7,125 nucleotides of DNA from an uncultured Rothia sp. (GTDB lineage: Bacteria; Actinomycetota; Actinomycetes; Actinomycetales; Micrococcaceae), in the NCBI GenBank assembly GCA_937935205.1, contig CALGXU010000225.1, positions 1-7,125 on the forward strand. The letters are read 5' to 3'. The position numbers were made by a program, and so were the translations under genes. Position 1 is the stretch's first letter. Each line of letters begins with the position of its first letter. The notes beneath the pieces are model-generated. The model was not told where the DNA came from. It was given only the letters and a program-made list of their open reading frames with translations, and searched no databases. This document shows, piece by piece, positions 5,726 through 7,125 of this stretch.

Positions 5726-5762
5726 GAAAGCCCCTCACCGAACGAATCGGTGAGGGGCTTTC
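5726..5762. terminator. Bidirectional intrinsic terminator between the stress-type gene and pepP
   Basis: GAAAGCCCCTCACCG (5726-5740) and CGGTGAGGGGCTTTC (5748-5762) form a perfect 15-bp stem around a 7-nt loop. The AAAG...CTTT ends supply a short U run on both strands. It serves the converging genes ending at 5656 (+) and 5805 (-). Confidence 0.88.
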
Positions 5763-5769
5763 CCCATAA

Positions 5770-5809
5770 GACGTTACTAGCGTAACCGGGGTGAACGCTA
5801 GACGTTACT
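5770..5809. repeat. Nested direct and inverted repeats at the pepP 3' end
   Basis: GACGTTACT occurs at 5770-5778 and 5801-5809, the second copy covering the pepP stop codon. Between them CTAGCGT (5777-5783) and ACGCTAG (5795-5801) form a 7-bp inverted repeat with an 11-base loop. It could add a small hairpin before the main terminator on the minus strand; no further function can be stated. Confidence 0.55.
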
Positions 5810-7125
5810 TCGACAGCTTCGCCATCCACTCCTCAATGCCCTCAACGGTGCGGGGAAGTGCAGCGGAGAGGTTCACGTTGCCGTCCTCGGTGCAGAGCAC
5901 GTCGTCCTCAAGGCGGATACCGATACCGCGGTACTCCTCGGGGATAGACATGTCCTCTTCCTTGAAGTACAGTGCCGGCTCAATGGTGAAGACCATGCCC
6001 GGCTCCAGTTCAGCCCACATGTACAGTTCAGCCTTCGCCTGCGCGCAGTCGTGCACGTCCAGGCCCAGGTGGTGGCTGGTGCCGTGCGGCATCCAGCGGC
6101 GGTGCTGACCGCCCTCAATGGTGAGGGAAACCTCGGCAGAAACCGGCAGCAGGCCCCACTCTTCCAGGCGGTGTGCCAGAACCTCCATCGCGGCGTCGTG
6201 CAGTTCGTGGAACTTACGGCCCGGCTTAGCCACAGCGAATGCGGCGTCAGCAGCCTCCAGCACAGCGTTGTAGACCTTCGCCTGAACCTCGGTGAACTTA
6301 CCGTTCACGGGGAAGGTGCGGGTCACGTCAGCAGTGTACAGGGTGTCGTCCTCAACGCCTGCGTCCAGCAGCAGCAGCTTGCCGTCGTCGACGGTGCCGT
6401 TGTTGCGGATCCAGTGCAGGATGGTTGCGTTGTTACCGCACGCTGCGATGGTGTCGTAGCCCAGGTCGTTACCGTCGGTACGTGCCACGGAGAAGAACGC
6501 AGTCTCAACGACGCGCTCACCGCGGTGGTGCTCCTTAGCCTTCGGCAGTGCACGAATGACCTCTTCGAAGCCCTTGACGGTCATGTCAACGGAACGCTGC
6601 AGGTTCTCAACCTCGATAGCGTCCTTGACCAGGCGAGCCTCGGAGAGTGCCACAGCCAGCTCGGAGTCCAGCTTGTCAGCCTGCTCCAGCTCCACGCCGG
6701 TGTTGTAGCGGGAGGTGTCAACCAGCGCGTCAACAGCCGGGTCAACGTTGCGGACCAGGCGGATGTTCACGCCACCCAGGCCCTGGTTGCCGGCGTTCTT
6801 GGTGATAGCAACCTCAAGCTCGGACAGGTCGCGGGTACGCAGACCGTAACGCTCGGAGAATTCCTTCAGGGTGGGGCGGGGGCCAACCCAGAACTCGCCG
6901 TAGCGTGCATCCGCGTAGAATTCTGCGGTGTCGCGGCCAGCCAGCGGGCGGAAGTACAGGGTGACCTCGTGGTTGGAGCCGTTGTCGCCGGTGCCCTCTT
7001 CGACGGGCTCGAAGATCAGCACGGCGTCAGGCTCATGGTCGATGCCCAGGCCGGTCTGGTGCGCAAACGCCGAGTGGGGGCGGAAGCGGTAATCGCAGTC
7101 GTTGGAGCGGACCTTCAGCGGGCCT
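5805..7125 (-). CDS. pepP: Xaa-Pro aminopeptidase (aminopeptidase P, M24B), N-terminus cut by window edge
   Basis: This metallopeptidase releases the N-terminal residue from peptides with proline second, usually with two Mn2+ ions, in the cytosol. The frame is open to the right edge of the window, so the true start lies beyond it; 439 residues are visible. A GTG at 7022 is not the start: the upstream in-frame codons encode family sequence, KVRSNDCDYRFRPHSAFAH and TGLGIDHEPDA, typical of the N-terminal domain. The pita-bread catalytic domain has all five metal ligands: Asp in LLLLDAGVE (codon 6363-6365), Asp in TADVTRTFPVNG, His in HGTSHHLGLDVHD, Glu in PGMVFTIEPAL and Glu in GIGIRLEDDV. The enzyme therefore looks active. 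It ends in TAA at 5805 and faces the stress-type gene across a shared terminator. Its promoter is outside the window. Confidence 0.95.
   Translation of the reverse strand, partial: GPLKVRSNDCDYRFRPHSAFAHQTGLGIDHEPDAVLIFEPVEEGTGDNGSNHEVTLYFRPLAGRDTAEFYADARYGEFWVGPRPTLKEFSERYGLRTRDLSELEVAITKNAGNQGLGGVNIRLVRNVDPAVDALVDTSRYNTGVELEQADKLDSELAVALSEARLVKDAIEVENLQRSVDMTVKGFEEVIRALPKAKEHHRGERVVETAFFSVARTDGNDLGYDTIAACGNNATILHWIRNNGTVDDGKLLLLDAGVEDDTLYTADVTRTFPVNGKFTEVQAKVYNAVLEAADAAFAVAKPGRKFHELHDAAMEVLAHRLEEWGLLPVSAEVSLTIEGGQHRRWMPHGTSHHLGLDVHDCAQAKAELYMWAELEPGMVFTIEPALYFKEEDMSIPEEYRGIGIRLEDDVLCTEDGNVNLSAALPRTVEGIEEWMAKLSK

Noticed and set aside
5805..7022. GTG at 7022 as the pepP start
   Set aside because: Codons upstream to the window edge stay in frame and encode typical aminopeptidase P N-domain sequence, so the gene is simply cut by the window.

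Overview
The window looks like chromosomal core DNA of a moderately high-GC actinobacterium, most likely of the Micrococcaceae (a Rothia-like oral species is my best guess from codon use and protein style; I cannot confirm it without a search). The gene order tatB / mrp / DUF1003 / soluble MgtE_N-CBS protein / general-stress-type membrane protein is, as far as I recall, a conserved actinobacterial neighbourhood also seen in Mycobacterium and Arthrobacter relatives. I see no insertion sequence, phage gene, CRISPR array, tRNA or rRNA. No stretch longer than 300 bases is without a gene.

Layout. (1) 1-477 (+): C-terminal end of a polytopic membrane protein, probably a PIG-V-like mannosyltransferase, closed by a strong intrinsic terminator (496-525). 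(2) 478-659: a 182-base gap with that terminator, a perfect 10-bp inverted repeat (554-563/611-620) and a -10-like box just before tatB. (3) 660-1037 (+): tatB, the Tat-translocon subunit, with a GTG start and no Shine-Dalgarno sequence. (4) 1050-1084: a 15-bp hairpin serving as a two-way terminator between the converging tatB and mrp. (5) 1127-4557 (-): a three-gene overlapping operon read as MgtE_N/CBS protein, then DUF1003 membrane protein, then the Mrp/ApbC P-loop ATPase. (6) 4558-4687: a 130-base divergent promoter region with two -10-like boxes placed as in leaderless transcripts and a LexA-box-like palindrome. (7) 4688-5656 (+): a two-helix membrane protein with a long Ala/Gln/Pro tail. 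(8) 5657-5804: short direct repeats and a second 15-bp two-way terminator. (9) 5805-7125 (-): aminopeptidase P (M24B), complete at its C-terminus and cut by the window edge at its N-terminus.

Working together: Mrp probably serves Fe-S cluster delivery, TatB the export of folded (often cofactor-loaded) proteins, and the MgtE_N/CBS and DUF1003 pair, being translationally coupled, probably share a membrane-associated, possibly ion- or nucleotide-sensing task that is not characterised. The most notable observations are the three candidate leaderless starts, the Mrp protein that has only one cysteine and lacks the CxxC motif, the LexA-like palindrome, and the hairpin-forming repeat before tatB. 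I found no clear sign of a wholly new system; this is a conserved but partly uncharacterised housekeeping region.
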